A DNA stretch of 64,000 nucleotides, from positions 1 through 64,000 of the forward strand of contig JAIBEK010000038.1 in assembly GCA_019459145.1 (NCBI GenBank). The letters run 5' to 3'. The stretch is from Arenimonas sp. (GTDB lineage Bacteria > Pseudomonadota > Alphaproteobacteria > Rhizobiales > Rhizobiaceae). Under the pieces are notes generated by a model. That model worked only from the letters and a program-made list of their open reading frames with translations, was not told where the DNA came from and did not search any database. Below, piece after piece: positions 1 to 8,106 of the stretch. Numbering within the stretch: position 1 is the first letter of the stretch; each line of letters starts with the position of its first letter. The translations under genes were made by a program, and so were the position numbers.

Positions 1-227
1 CCGTCGTCCAGGTCGGCATGGTCTGGCGCAAGGGCTCGAGCCTGCCGCAATCCGCCCGCGACTTCGTCGGGATTGCCGAGGCGCTGAGGAGCGGGCGGGG
101 ACGGTATTCCGGGATAAGCCCCTCATCCGCCTGCCGGCACCTTCTCCCCGTTCTGACGGGGAGAAGGGACAAGCGGCAACGCGCCGGCTGTCCCCTCTCT
201 TCGCCCGCGGGGAGAGGGTCAGGGTGA
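1..227 (+). CDS. C-terminal fragment of a probable LysR-family regulator, tail extended by a repeat
   Basis: The reading frame is open from the window edge (codons in phase with base 3) to a TGA at 225-227. The first visible residues, VVQVGMVWRKGSSLPQSARD, look like the last strand and helix of a LysR effector-binding domain, which often ends with a 'vWrkg..l...ar.f' pattern. After about residue 38 the protein changes abruptly to Pro/Arg/Ser-rich sequence encoded by the palindromic repeat that starts near 119. The natural stop therefore seems to have been lost or displaced by the repeat. The family assignment rests on about 35 residues and is tentative; the N-terminal helix-turn-helix lies outside the window. 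Confidence 0.5.
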   Translation, partial: VVQVGMVWRKGSSLPQSARDFVGIAEALRSGRGRYSGISPSSACRHLLPVLTGRRDKRQRAGCPLSSPAGRGSG

Positions 228-234
228 GGGGCAT
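119..234. repeat. RIME-like palindromic intergenic mosaic element
   Basis: A compound of GC-rich inverted repeats. CTTCTCCCC (141-149) pairs with GGGGAGAAG (158-166), and a second CCCTCTC/GAGAGGG hairpin lies at about 192-217. The outer ends are CCCTCATCC and GGGTGAGGGG. The same CTTCTCCCC-loop-GGGGAGAAG core recurs near 35.3 kb and in variant form near 7.4 and 33.6 kb. Such elements are widespread in rhizobial intergenic DNA. Here the element encodes the last residues of the preceding reading frame. Confidence 0.75.
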
Positions 235-385
235 CTGCTCGGGTTCTGGCGGCAAATTTCAGTCGCCAAAGCAACGACAGAACGCCCGGACAACTCATCC
301 CATAGGCACACGCCGCCCCCGAAACGGGGGATCTCATAGACCCCATCCACTTCCAACAACGATCCAGGAAAAAAGGGAGAGCGAG

Positions 386-610
386 ATGCTCGACATGAAG
401 CAGTGGTATCAGTCGAAGACGGTGTGGGGCGCGCTGATTGCCATGGCGGCGCCGCTTTTCAAGCATGTCGGTGTCGAAATGGGGCTTGCCGAACAGGCGA
501 ACCTCGCCGATGCTTTGGCGACAATCGCCGGGGCGCTGGGCGGAATGTTGGCGATCTACGGTCGCGTCCGGGCGAGCGGTCCGATCGATCTCGGCGGCCG
601 GCGCAATTGA
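386..610 (+). CDS. small holin-like membrane protein
   Basis: A 74-residue protein starting at an ATG preceded by an AAAAGGGAGAG ribosome-binding site. It has a short polar N-terminus (MLDMKQWYQSKTVWG) and two hydrophobic segments, about residues 13-30 and 44-60, the second ending in a LAIYGRVRA motif. This pattern (K-T-V-W-G-A followed by a hydrophobic hairpin and 'A-I-Y-G-R') is common in small proteins annotated as phage holins or conserved rhizobial membrane proteins. No endolysin or phage gene is adjacent, so a lysis role is not supported. It could be a domesticated holin or an unrelated small membrane protein. Confidence 0.6.
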   Translation: MLDMKQWYQSKTVWGALIAMAAPLFKHVGVEMGLAEQANLADALATIAGALGGMLAIYGRVRASGPIDLGGRRN

Positions 611-688
611 TCGGGCGCATTCATTTGCCATTCAGAAGGCATGCGATAGATAGAATGCAAGAGTAGACGTCGTGCGGAAGAAGAACCA

Positions 689-976
689 ATGGCATCCATC
701 ATGATCATCGCAGGCCTGGCGGTCGGACTGGCGGCTTCGCCCGTCGCAGAACGCGTGGGCACCGGTGCCGTGACAGCGCCGCTGGTGCTGGTGCAATCGT
801 CCGACGATAATGGCGGCGGGGTGGACTGCCGCAGCGCCGCCTATCGCGTGGTCGAAGAGGTCGGTGGGCAGTTGCTCTCGGTGCGCCAATCCGGCAATGA
901 ATGCGTCATCACGGTGCTCATTCCGGGCAGCGGGAACGAGCGCCCGCGCAAGGTCACCATGCGGGTTTCCAACTGA
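689..976 (+). CDS. feuN: small periplasmic protein, FeuN-like modulator of the adjacent two-component system
   Basis: A 95-residue exported protein. It has a short hydrophobic leader (MASIMIIAGLAVGLAASPVA) followed by a compact domain with two cysteines (VDCRSA and NECVI), perhaps disulfide-bonded. It lies directly upstream of and co-directional with a FeuP/FeuQ-type pair. In Sinorhizobium meliloti, FeuN is a small periplasmic protein encoded just upstream of feuP that restrains the kinase FeuQ. Position, size and export fit that role here. The symbol is inferred mainly from context; the sequence itself has no motif I can name with certainty. Confidence 0.6.
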   Translation: MASIMIIAGLAVGLAASPVAERVGTGAVTAPLVLVQSSDDNGGGVDCRSAAYRVVEEVGGQLLSVRQSGNECVITVLIPGSGNERPRKVTMRVSN

Positions 977-979
977 TCC

Positions 980-1002
980 ACGCCGCGGCCAGGCCGCGGC
1001 GT
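980..1002 (+). promoter_or_regulatory. perfect GC-rich palindrome between feuN and feuP
   Basis: ACGCCGCGGCC (980-990) and GGCCGCGGCGT (992-1002) are perfect reverse complements around one central base. The element starts 4 nt after the feuN stop and lies 26 nt before the feuP start. No T-run follows, so it is not a classical intrinsic terminator. It could be an attenuator or an mRNA stabiliser that sets the feuN:feuPQ expression ratio. Confidence 0.6.
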
Positions 1003-1028
1003 TCGAGCGAGAACAAGGGACGGGATCA

Positions 1029-1700
1029 ATGCGCATTCTGGTCGTCGAGGACGATGTCAACCTCAATCGGCAGCTCGTCGAAGCGCTGCAGGAAGCGGGT
1101 TATGTCGTCGACAAGGCCTTCGACGGCGAGGAGGGGCATTTTCTCGGCGAGACCGAGCCCTACGACGCCGTGATCCTCGATATCGGCCTGCCGGAACTGG
1201 ATGGCATCACTGTGCTGGAAAAATGGCGGGCCGCCGGTCGCGTCATGCCGGTGCTGCTGCTGACCGCCCGCGACCGCTGGAGCGACAAGGTCGCCGGCAT
1301 CGACGCCGGCGCCGACGATTATGTCGCCAAACCCTTCCATCTCGAGGAGGTGCTGGCCCGCATCCGCGCGCTGATCCGCCGCGCCGCCGGCCATGCCTCT
1401 TCCGAGATCACCTGCGGCCCGGTCCGGCTCGATACCAAGAGCTCCAAGGCGAGCGTCGACGGCAAGGCCTTGAAGCTCACCTCGCACGAATACCGGCTCC
1501 TGTCCTACCTCATGCATCACATGGGCGAGGTGGTGTCGCGCACCGAACTGGTCGAGCATCTCTACGACCAGGATTTCGACCGCGACTCCAACACGATCGA
1601 GGTCTTCGTCGGCCGGCTGCGCAAGAAGATCGGCATCGACATGATCGAGACCGTGCGCGGCCTCGGCTATCGTATCCAAGCCCCGCAAGAGGCGAAATGA
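1029..1700 (+). CDS. feuP: OmpR-type response regulator FeuP
   Basis: 223 residues with a receiver domain (about 1-115) and an OmpR/PhoB winged-helix effector domain (about 125-220). Visible receiver residues are the acidic pair in VVEDD (D8, D9), phospho-acceptor D51 in LDIGLPELDG, T79 and K101 in AKPF. The DNA-binding domain carries TSHEYRLLSYL and the recognition-wing segment TVRGLGYRI. The sequence closely resembles rhizobial FeuP, which with FeuQ activates export of periplasmic cyclic beta-glucans (ndvA) and other genes. The start at 1029 is chosen because it gives the canonical receiver N-terminus and follows AAGGGACGGG. Its stop overlaps the kinase start as ATGA. Confidence 0.85.
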   Translation: MRILVVEDDVNLNRQLVEALQEAGYVVDKAFDGEEGHFLGETEPYDAVILDIGLPELDGITVLEKWRAAGRVMPVLLLTARDRWSDKVAGIDAGADDYVAKPFHLEEVLARIRALIRRAAGHASSEITCGPVRLDTKSSKASVDGKALKLTSHEYRLLSYLMHHMGEVVSRTELVEHLYDQDFDRDSNTIEVFVGRLRKKIGIDMIETVRGLGYRIQAPQEAK

Positions 1701-3103
1701 TCCCCGTCTCCCGGTCGCTGACCGTCCGCGTGCTGTTGATGGCCACGCTGTGGTCGGCGGTCTCGCTGATCACCATCGCGCTGGTGATCTCGGCCTTCTA
1801 CCGGCAGGGCGTGGAGCGGGGTTTCAACAATCTCCTGCGCGCCCAGCTCTACAACGTCATCAACTCCGTCTCGATCGGCGACGGCGACAGCCTGTCGGGC
1901 AGTCCCGAACTCGGCGACCTGCGCTTTTCCCAGCCGGAGACCGGGTGGTACTGGCTGGTCGAACCGCTCGGCAATTTTTCCGCCGCGCCGCTTGCCTCGA
2001 CCTCGCTTGGCATGGCCGAGCTTGCGGTTCCGGGCCTCGAGCAGGTTCCCTTCGACGAGCATTACGAGCGCTTCTATCCGATGGTCGACGCGGCGGGGAA
2101 CAAGATCCTGGTGGCCGAGACCGAGGTGGTGCTCGACGGTGGAGACCGGGCGGCGCGCTTTCGCGTGTCGGGCAATGTCGATGTGGTCGAGGAGGAGATC
2201 GGCTTTTTCTCCACAAGGCTCTATGCCGGACTGGCCCTGTTCGGTTTCGGCGGCCTCGTGGTCAACGGTCTTGCCATCCTGATCGGGTTGAAGCCGCTGG
2301 ACCGGGCACGCCGGGCGCTGGAGAAGATCCGCGGCGGCGAGGCCGAGCGGATCGAGGGGGACTATCCCCGCGAGATCCAGCCGCTGGCCAACGAGATCAA
2401 CGCGCTGATCGAGAGCAATCGCCGCATCGTCGAGCGGGCCCGCATGCAGGTCGGCAATCTTGCCCATTCGCTGAAGACGCCGATCGCCGTGCTGCTCAAC
2501 GAGGCGCGCGGGCTCGACAAGGCGCAGGGCGAGGTGGTGCGCAGCCAGGCGGAAGCCATGCAGGCGCAGGTGGGCACCTATCTCAACCGCGCGCGCATTG
2601 CCGCCCAGCGTGATTCGGTGCTGGCGCGCTGCGAGGCGGAGCCGGTGCTGGAACGGCTGGTGCGGGTGATGCGGCGGCTCAATCCGCAGGTCGACTTCAG
2701 GCTCGATGTGGCCCCGGGGCTGGCCTTTGCCATGGAGCAGCAGGACGTCGAGGAAACCGTCGGCAATCTCCTGGAAAATGCCGCCCGCTTTGCCGGTTCG
2801 CGGGTTGCCCTGGTCGCCATGGCCGCGACCCACGAGCCGCAGACGGCGGGCGAGGGGGCGCGGCGCGGCTGGATCGAGGTGACCGTCGAGGACGACGGGC
2901 CGGGCCTGGCGCCGGACGAGATCGGCGAAGCGCTGAAGCGTGGCAAGCGGCTCGATGAGAGCAAGCCGGGCACCGGGCTCGGCCTGTCGATCGTCAAGGA
3001 GATTTCCAGCGAATATCAGGGGGCTTTCGGCCTTTCACGCGCCGCGATCGGCGGACTGAAGGCGACGCTGTTACTGCCGGCTGTGACGCGGGACACTGCA
3101 TGA
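1697..3103 (+). CDS. feuQ: sensor histidine kinase FeuQ
   Basis: 468 residues, translationally coupled to feuP through an ATGA overlap. A transmembrane helix at about 12-34 and another at about 176-198 enclose a periplasmic sensor region of about 140 residues, the likely contact site for the FeuN-like protein. A HAMP-like linker precedes the H-box, with phospho-accepting H257 in AHSLKTPIAV. The N-box is NLLENAARFA and the G-boxes are DDGPGL and GTGLGLSI. The HSLKTP H-box and overall layout match the FeuQ/PhoQ-like kinases of rhizobia. A run of minus-strand genes does not follow; the next gene is a co-directional lipoprotein after a 115 bp gap. Confidence 0.85.
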   Translation: MIPVSRSLTVRVLLMATLWSAVSLITIALVISAFYRQGVERGFNNLLRAQLYNVINSVSIGDGDSLSGSPELGDLRFSQPETGWYWLVEPLGNFSAAPLASTSLGMAELAVPGLEQVPFDEHYERFYPMVDAAGNKILVAETEVVLDGGDRAARFRVSGNVDVVEEEIGFFSTRLYAGLALFGFGGLVVNGLAILIGLKPLDRARRALEKIRGGEAERIEGDYPREIQPLANEINALIESNRRIVERARMQVGNLAHSLKTPIAVLLNEARGLDKAQGEVVRSQAEAMQAQVGTYLNRARIAAQRDSVLARCEAEPVLERLVRVMRRLNPQVDFRLDVAPGLAFAMEQQDVEETVGNLLENAARFAGSRVALVAMAATHEPQTAGEGARRGWIEVTVEDDGPGLAPDEIGEALKRGKRLDESKPGTGLGLSIVKEISSEYQGAFGLSRAAIGGLKATLLLPAVTRDTA

Positions 3104-3218
3104 TCAATTTTGTTGTGAAAAAACAAGGGCGGCCATAAAGATGCCATGGGTGTACCGCAGCACAACGAGGACAGGCGTGATGATCGATCGTTCCGAGGAT
3201 GGGACTGGGGCTGTTCTG

Positions 3219-3644
3219 ATGGGTGTTTCTCGCTTCAGGGGCGTGGCGGTGACGGCGCTGGCCGCATTGGCGCTTTCCGCCTGCACGACGGGTGGCGGAT
3301 CGAAGGGCGGGCTGTTGTCTTCCGACAAGAGCAATCCCTCGGCGCTCTATATTTCGGCGCTGCAGGGCGGCATCGTCTCGCGCGCCGGGGTGAAGCTGAG
3401 CGATAGCGAATTGCAGCGGGCGCTGGAGGCCGAGTACCGGGCGCTGGAGGCGGCACCGGGTTTCCAGCCGGTAGCCTGGGTCGGGCAGAGTGTCAGCGGC
3501 CAAGTGGTCGCGGCCGCACCCTATCAGGTCGGCCAGCAGAATTGCCGCCAGTATGTGCACAAGCTGAACGACAAGGGCAGGCAGATCGAGGCGCGCGGCG
3601 CGGCGTGCCGCAACCCCAACGGCACCTGGACACCCTTGACGTAA
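3219..3644 (+). CDS. small lipoprotein, RT0821/Lpp0805-type surface antigen domain
   Basis: A lipoprotein of about 141 residues. From the ATG at 3219 it has an ideal type II signal peptide (MGVSRFRGVAV...LALSAC) with lipidated Cys22. An alternative ATG at 3180 has a better ribosome-binding site (GAGGAC) but would lengthen the n-region by 13 residues. The mature part is a small domain rich in Gln/Gly with two further cysteines in QNCRQY and GAACRNPNGTW, resembling the C-terminal domain of rickettsial 17-kDa/RT0821-like outer membrane antigens. The gene lies between feuQ and the ccm operon. Its function is unknown; it is presumably anchored in the outer membrane. Confidence 0.7.
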   Translation: MGVSRFRGVAVTALAALALSACTTGGGSKGGLLSSDKSNPSALYISALQGGIVSRAGVKLSDSELQRALEAEYRALEAAPGFQPVAWVGQSVSGQVVAAAPYQVGQQNCRQYVHKLNDKGRQIEARGAACRNPNGTWTPLT

Positions 3645-3761
3645 GTCAAGGCCAGGCGGGATGCGCTCCCTTAACGATTGGCTTGCGGCCAAACGCCTCA
3701 ACTTTGCGTCATAGGTCGTTTGTTTGTAGCGTCGAGCCTCGGCTTGCAGTAATTGGGCATC

Positions 3762-4919
3762 ATGTTGTTCTGGATCGTATCTGCCTTGCTGACGGTGGCC
3801 GTGGCCGTCGCCCTCCTCTTTCCCCTTCTCAAGGGGGCCGCGCCCGCACCCATAGACGATGCCGGCGAAGCCGCCGTCTATCGCGACCAGTTGAAGGAAC
3901 TGGAGCGCGACAAGGCGCAAGGGCTGATCTCCGCCGAGGATGCGTCCTACGCCCGCGCCGAGATCGGCCGCCGGCTGCTGGCAGTTTCGGGAAAAGCCGA
4001 GATTCCCGGCGCGACCGGCAGGACGAACGGCCTGAACAGGCTGGCGCAGGCCTTTGTCATCCTCTGTCTTCCCGCGGTGGGGCTCGGGCTCTACCTCAAG
4101 ACCGGCAATCCCGACATGCCGGCAGCCCCGCTGGCGGCGCGGCTGGAGAATCCCGAAGGCAATATCGAACTGCTGGTCGCCAAGGTCGAGCGCCATCTGG
4201 CCGAAAACCCCAACGACGGCTCGGGCTGGGATGTGCTGGCACCGATCTATTTCAAGATGCAGCGCCTCGGCGACGCCGAACTGGCCTATCGCAACGCCAT
4301 TCGCCTGCGGGGCACGAGCCCGGCGCGGATGAACGGGATCGGCGAGGTGCTGGTCGCCGGCAATGACGGGATCGTCACCGACGACGCGCGCTCGGCCTTT
4401 GCCGAAGCGCTGAGGCTGGATCCGAGCGATCCGCGTGCGCAGTTCTACCTGGCGCTTGCACTCGAGCAGGCCGGAAAGAAGGCCGAGGCCTTGATCGCTT
4501 TCCAGGCGATCGCCAAGGCCTCGCCGGCCGATGCGCCCTGGCTGCCGCTGGTGCAGGAGCACATCACAAACAATGGCGGTACGCCGCTTGCCGGCTTGCC
4601 CGGGCAGGCCGCGCCCAAGGCGCCGGGGAGCCCGAGCGAAAGCGATGTCGAGGCCGCTGCCGGCATGTCGGAGGGCGACCGCAACGCGATGATCCGCGGC
4701 ATGGTCGAAAGCCTGGACGCCAAGCTCAAGGAAGACCCGAACAATTTCGAAGGCTGGATGCGCCTGGTTCGCTCCTATGCGATGCTGAGCGAGAAGGACA
4801 AGGCGCTCGCGGCCCTGAAGACCGCCCTTCAGGCCTTTCCGGCGGAGAAGGACGAAGGCAAGCAGTTGATCGCGATGGGCCGCGAACTCGGCCTGCCGGT
4901 TGAGGAGGCATTGAAATGA
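3762..4919 (+). CDS. ccmI: cytochrome c-type biogenesis protein CcmI (CycH)
   Basis: 385 residues, first gene of the coupled ccmIEFH operon. Two transmembrane helices (about 1-22 and 90-110) bracket a cytoplasmic loop containing the family-typical [18 protein letters not shown] coiled-coil stretch. The C-terminal half is periplasmic and composed of TPR-like helices (for example [20 protein letters not shown]). CcmI binds apocytochrome c and presents it to the CcmF/H haem lyase. I used the ATG at 3762, which gives [12 protein letters not shown]; a TTG at 3753 would add three residues. The stop overlaps the ccmE start (ATGA). Confidence 0.9.
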   Translation: MLFWIVSALLTVAVAVALLFPLLKGAAPAPIDDAGEAAVYRDQLKELERDKAQGLISAEDASYARAEIGRRLLAVSGKAEIPGATGRTNGLNRLAQAFVILCLPAVGLGLYLKTGNPDMPAAPLAARLENPEGNIELLVAKVERHLAENPNDGSGWDVLAPIYFKMQRLGDAELAYRNAIRLRGTSPARMNGIGEVLVAGNDGIVTDDARSAFAEALRLDPSDPRAQFYLALALEQAGKKAEALIAFQAIAKASPADAPWLPLVQEHITNNGGTPLAGLPGQAAPKAPGSPSESDVEAAAGMSEGDRNAMIRGMVESLDAKLKEDPNNFEGWMRLVRSYAMLSEKDKALAALKTALQAFPAEKDEGKQLIAMGRELGLPVEEALK

Positions 4920-5365
4920 CCCGCAAGCAAAAAAGACTGGCCGTGATCACCGGCGGCATGAGCTTCATCATCGCCGCCGTGCTTCTGGTGATGTTCGCCT
5001 TCGGCCAGTCGGTCGCCTATTTCTACATGCCGGCCGATCTCGAGAAGACGGCGGTCGGGCCGGGCACGCGCATTCGCCTCGGCGGCCTTGTCGAGGAAGG
5101 TTCGGTGGTGCGCGGCGAGGGATCGACCGTCAAGTTCTCCGTCACCGACGGCACAGCGACGGTGCCCGTCACCTATGTCGGCCTTTTGCCCGACCTGTTC
5201 CGCGAGGGCCAGGGCGTGGTGACCGAGGGTAAGTTCGAGGCCGGCAGCACGGTGTTTTCCGCCGACAGCGTGCTGGCCAAGCATGACGAGAACTACATGC
5301 CGAAGGAAGTCGCCGACCGCCTCAAGGAAGACGGCGTCTGGCAGGAAGAGGAAAAGACCCAATGA
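4916..5365 (+). CDS. ccmE: periplasmic haem chaperone CcmE (CycJ)
   Basis: 149 residues with an N-terminal membrane anchor (about 8-30) and a periplasmic OB-fold beta-barrel. The flexible C-terminal segment contains KHDENYMP, in which H123 is the residue expected to bind haem covalently and Y127 completes the conserved HxxxY motif. CcmE takes haem from the CcmABCD release complex and delivers it to CcmF/H. It is coupled by 4-nt overlaps to ccmI upstream and ccmF downstream. ccmABCD are not in this window, as is usual for the split arrangement in rhizobia. Confidence 0.93.
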   Translation: MTRKQKRLAVITGGMSFIIAAVLLVMFAFGQSVAYFYMPADLEKTAVGPGTRIRLGGLVEEGSVVRGEGSTVKFSVTDGTATVPVTYVGLLPDLFREGQGVVTEGKFEAGSTVFSADSVLAKHDENYMPKEVADRLKEDGVWQEEEKTQ

Positions 5366-7353
5366 TCATCGAGCTTGGCCATTATGCCCTGGTGCTGGCA
5401 CTGGCCGCATCGATCATCGTCGCCATCCTGCCGGTAATCGGTGCCAAGCGCGGTGATCCGGCGCTGATGGCGGTCGCCGTGACCGGCACGGTGGCGCAGT
5501 TCCTGCTCGTCGCCTTTTCCTTCGCGGTGCTGACCTGGGCCTATGTGGTCTCCGACTTCTCGGTGCAGAACGTCTTCGAGAACTCCCATTCGATGAAGCC
5601 GATGATCTACAAGATCTCCGGCGTCTGGGGGAACCACGAAGGCTCGATGATGCTGTGGCTGCTGACGCTGGCGCTGTTTTCGGCGATGGTCGCCTTTTTC
5701 GGCGCCAACCTGCCGGATCGGCTGAAGGCCAATGTGCTGGCCGTGCAGGCGTGGATCGCGTCGGCCTTCCTGCTGTTCATTCTCCTGACCTCCAATCCGT
5801 TCAACCGCCTGTCGCCGATCCCGGCCGAGGGGCGCGACCTCAATCCGGTCCTGCAGGATGTCGGTCTGGCCATCCATCCGCCGCTGCTCTATCTTGGCTA
5901 TGTCGGCTTTTCGGTCTGCTTCTCCTTTGCCATCGCCGCCCTGATCGACGGACGCATCGACGCCGCCTGGGCCCGTTGGGTTCGCCCGTGGACGCTCGCC
6001 GCCTGGACCTTCCTGACCGCCGGCATCGCCATGGGCTCCTATTGGGCCTATTACGAGCTAGGCTGGGGCGGCTGGTGGTTCTGGGACCCGGTCGAAAACG
6101 CCTCCTTCATGCCCTGGCTCGCCGGCACGGCACTGCTGCATTCGGCGCTCGTGATGGAAAAGCGCGACGCCTTGAAGATCTGGACGGTGCTTCTGGCGAT
6201 CATGACCTTCTCGCTGTCGCTGCTCGGCACCTTCCTGGTGCGCTCGGGCGTCCTGACGTCGGTCCATGCCTTCGCCACCGATCCGAGCCGCGGCATCTTC
6301 ATCCTCGTCATCCTGACCCTGTTCATCGGCGGCGCCTTCGCGCTGTTCGCCTTCCGGGCGCCCCTGCTGAAAGCCGGCGGGATCTTCCACCCGATTTCCC
6401 GCGAGGGCGCGCTGGTCCTCAACAACCTGATCCTGACGGTATCGACGGCGACCGTGCTGATCGGCACGCTCTACCCGTTGGTGCTGGAGACGCTGACCGG
6501 CGAGAAGATTTCGGTCGGCGCGCCCTTCTTCAACCTCACTTTCGGCCTGCTGATGGCGCCGCTTCTCGTCGCCGTGCCGTTCGGTCCGATGCTCGCCTGG
6601 AAGCGCGGCGACCTCTACGCCGCCCTGCAGCGTCTCTATTTCGCCGCCGGGATCGCCTTCGTGCTCGCCGTCGTGCTCTACTATGTCGAAAACGGTGGTC
6701 CAGTGCTCGCCGTGTTCGGCCTCGCCGCCGGGTTCTTCCTGATGTTCGGCGCGCTGTCCGACCTCTGGTATCGCGCCGGTTTCCGCAAGGTTGCGACCGG
6801 GGTGGCGCTGCGGCGCCTCAACGGTCTGCCGCGCTCGGCGATCGGGTCGGCGCTTGCCCATTTCGGCCTCGGCGTGACCGTGCTCGGGATCGTCGCGGTG
6901 ACGACCTTCGAGACCGAGACCGTGGTCGAGATGAAGCCCGGCATGACGGCCGAGGCGGGCGGCTATAGCGTCACCTTCGACGGCATGAAATCGGCCACCG
7001 GTCCGAACTATACCGAGGATCGCGGCCACTTCACCCTTCGCGAGGCCGGTGTCGACCGCGGCGAAGTCTGGTCGGCGAAACGGCTGTATACCGCAAGACG
7101 CATGCCGACCACGGAAGCCGGCATCCGCACTTTCGGCGTCAGCCAGCTCTACGTCTCGCTCGGCGACATGATGGACAGCGGCGGCATCGTGGTGCGCATC
7201 TGGTGGAAGCCCTATATCCTGTGCATCTGGTACGGCGCACTGATCATGATGGCGGGCGGCTTCGTCTCGCTCTCCGACCGCAGATTGCGCGTCGGCGTGC
7301 CGAAGCGGCATGCCAAACAGCCGGTGCCGGCGGCGCTGGAGGCGGCGGAATGA
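5362..7353 (+). CDS. ccmF: haem lyase subunit CcmF (CycK)
   Basis: 663 residues, a polytopic membrane protein with about 14-15 hydrophobic segments. It carries the tryptophan-rich WWD signature [20 protein letters not shown] (about residues 231-250), which binds haem on the periplasmic face, and conserved His residues in IHPP and at GNHEGSM. CcmF with CcmH and CcmI ligates haem to the CXXCH motif of apocytochrome c. It starts at an ATGA overlap with ccmE and ends at an ATGA overlap with ccmH. Its length agrees with the family (about 650). Confidence 0.95.
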   Translation: MIIELGHYALVLALAASIIVAILPVIGAKRGDPALMAVAVTGTVAQFLLVAFSFAVLTWAYVVSDFSVQNVFENSHSMKPMIYKISGVWGNHEGSMMLWLLTLALFSAMVAFFGANLPDRLKANVLAVQAWIASAFLLFILLTSNPFNRLSPIPAEGRDLNPVLQDVGLAIHPPLLYLGYVGFSVCFSFAIAALIDGRIDAAWARWVRPWTLAAWTFLTAGIAMGSYWAYYELGWGGWWFWDPVENASFMPWLAGTALLHSALVMEKRDALKIWTVLLAIMTFSLSLLGTFLVRSGVLTSVHAFATDPSRGIFILVILTLFIGGAFALFAFRAPLLKAGGIFHPISREGALVLNNLILTVSTATVLIGTLYPLVLETLTGEKISVGAPFFNLTFGLLMAPLLVAVPFGPMLAWKRGDLYAALQRLYFAAGIAFVLAVVLYYVENGGPVLAVFGLAAGFFLMFGALSDLWYRAGFRKVATGVALRRLNGLPRSAIGSALAHFGLGVTVLGIVAVTTFETETVVEMKPGMTAEAGGYSVTFDGMKSATGPNYTEDRGHFTLREAGVDRGEVWSAKRLYTARRMPTTEAGIRTFGVSQLYVSLGDMMDSGGIVVRIWWKPYILCIWYGALIMMAGGFVSLSDRRLRVGVPKRHAKQPVPAALEAAE

Positions 7354-7955
7354 AGGCTGCTACTCCATCGAGGACAAACCCCTCCCCAACCCCTCCCCAC
7401 AAGGGGGAGGGGCTTTATCGTCCCAACGTGCTGTCGAGGTGGGCGCAAAGCCTTGCCTCGCGTTTTCTCCCCCCTTGTGGGGGAGATGGCCGGCAGGCCA
7501 GAGGGAGGTTTGGTTCATTCCTTCTGATTCTTCTCCTCCTCGCCCCCCTTCCGGCCTTTGCCGTCGATCCGAGCGAGCGGCTGGCCGATCCGAACCTGGA
7601 GCAGCGGGCGCGGGATCTCTCGGCCAATCTGCGCTGCATGGTCTGCCAGAACCAGTCGATCGACGATTCCAATGCCGACCTGGCGCGCGACCTGCGTCTT
7701 TTGGTGCGCGAGCGCATCGTTGCCGGCGACAGCGACGAGCAGGTGATCAGCTATGTCGTTTCGCGCTACGGGGAATTCGTGCTGCTGAACCCGCGGCTGT
7801 CGACGAAGACATTGATTCTGTGGGGCGCGCCGGCTTTCCTGCTGGTGGTCGGGCTGGGCATTGCCTTTGCCTATGCGCGCGGACGTAGCAGGGCGGAGCC
7901 GAAGCGGCTTTCGGACGAGGAAGAGGCACGGCTCGGCAAACTGCTCGACGAGTGA
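7350..7955 (+). CDS. ccmH: cytochrome c biogenesis thiol reductase CcmH (CycL) with a repeat-encoded N-terminal extension
   Basis: 201 residues from the coupled ATG at 7350; about 150 is usual for rhizobial CycL. The catalytic motif LRCMVCQNQ is intact (C96, C99) and a C-terminal transmembrane anchor follows. Residues of about 9-52 are encoded by a RIME-like palindromic repeat that stays in frame, so the normal hydrophobic signal ([15 protein letters not shown], about 57-71) is pushed roughly 45 residues inward. No ATG, GTG or TTG in this frame lies between the repeat and the signal, so translation must read through the repeat. CcmH reduces the apocytochrome CXXCH disulfide before haem ligation. 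Confidence 0.9.
   Translation: MKAATPSRTNPSPTPPHKGEGLYRPNVLSRWAQSLASRFLPPCGGDGRQARGRFGSFLLILLLLAPLPAFAVDPSERLADPNLEQRARDLSANLRCMVCQNQSIDDSNADLARDLRLLVRERIVAGDSDEQVISYVVSRYGEFVLLNPRLSTKTLILWGAPAFLLVVGLGIAFAYARGRSRAEPKRLSDEEEARLGKLLDE
7374..7511. repeat. RIME-like palindromic element inside the 5' end of ccmH
   Basis: Two GC-rich hairpins: CCCCTCCCC/GGGGAGGGG around 7391-7412 and TCTCCCCCCTTGTGGGGGAGA around 7465-7486. The ends AAACCCCTCCC and GGGAGGTTT form an outer inverted pair. It begins about 24 nt after the ccmH start codon and is read in frame for its full length. It belongs to the same class as the elements near 0.1, 33.6 and 35.3 kb. Confidence 0.8.
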
Positions 7956-8106
7956 GCGGGCCGCTGGTTTCGACGCCCCGAAAGATTACAAAGATTTCAT
8001 CTGCCGTACAGTTCGCCGTAAGGTGAGGCGCCCTATATCTACATCATCCACCGCTTCCCCCCGGTTTCCGGGGCTCCAGTCAGAAGAACAGATGAAGGTA
8101 GATTAC

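Noticed and set aside
386..610. Remnant prophage suggested by a holin-like protein
   Set aside because: No integrase, terminase, structural or endolysin gene occurs within the flanking kilobases.
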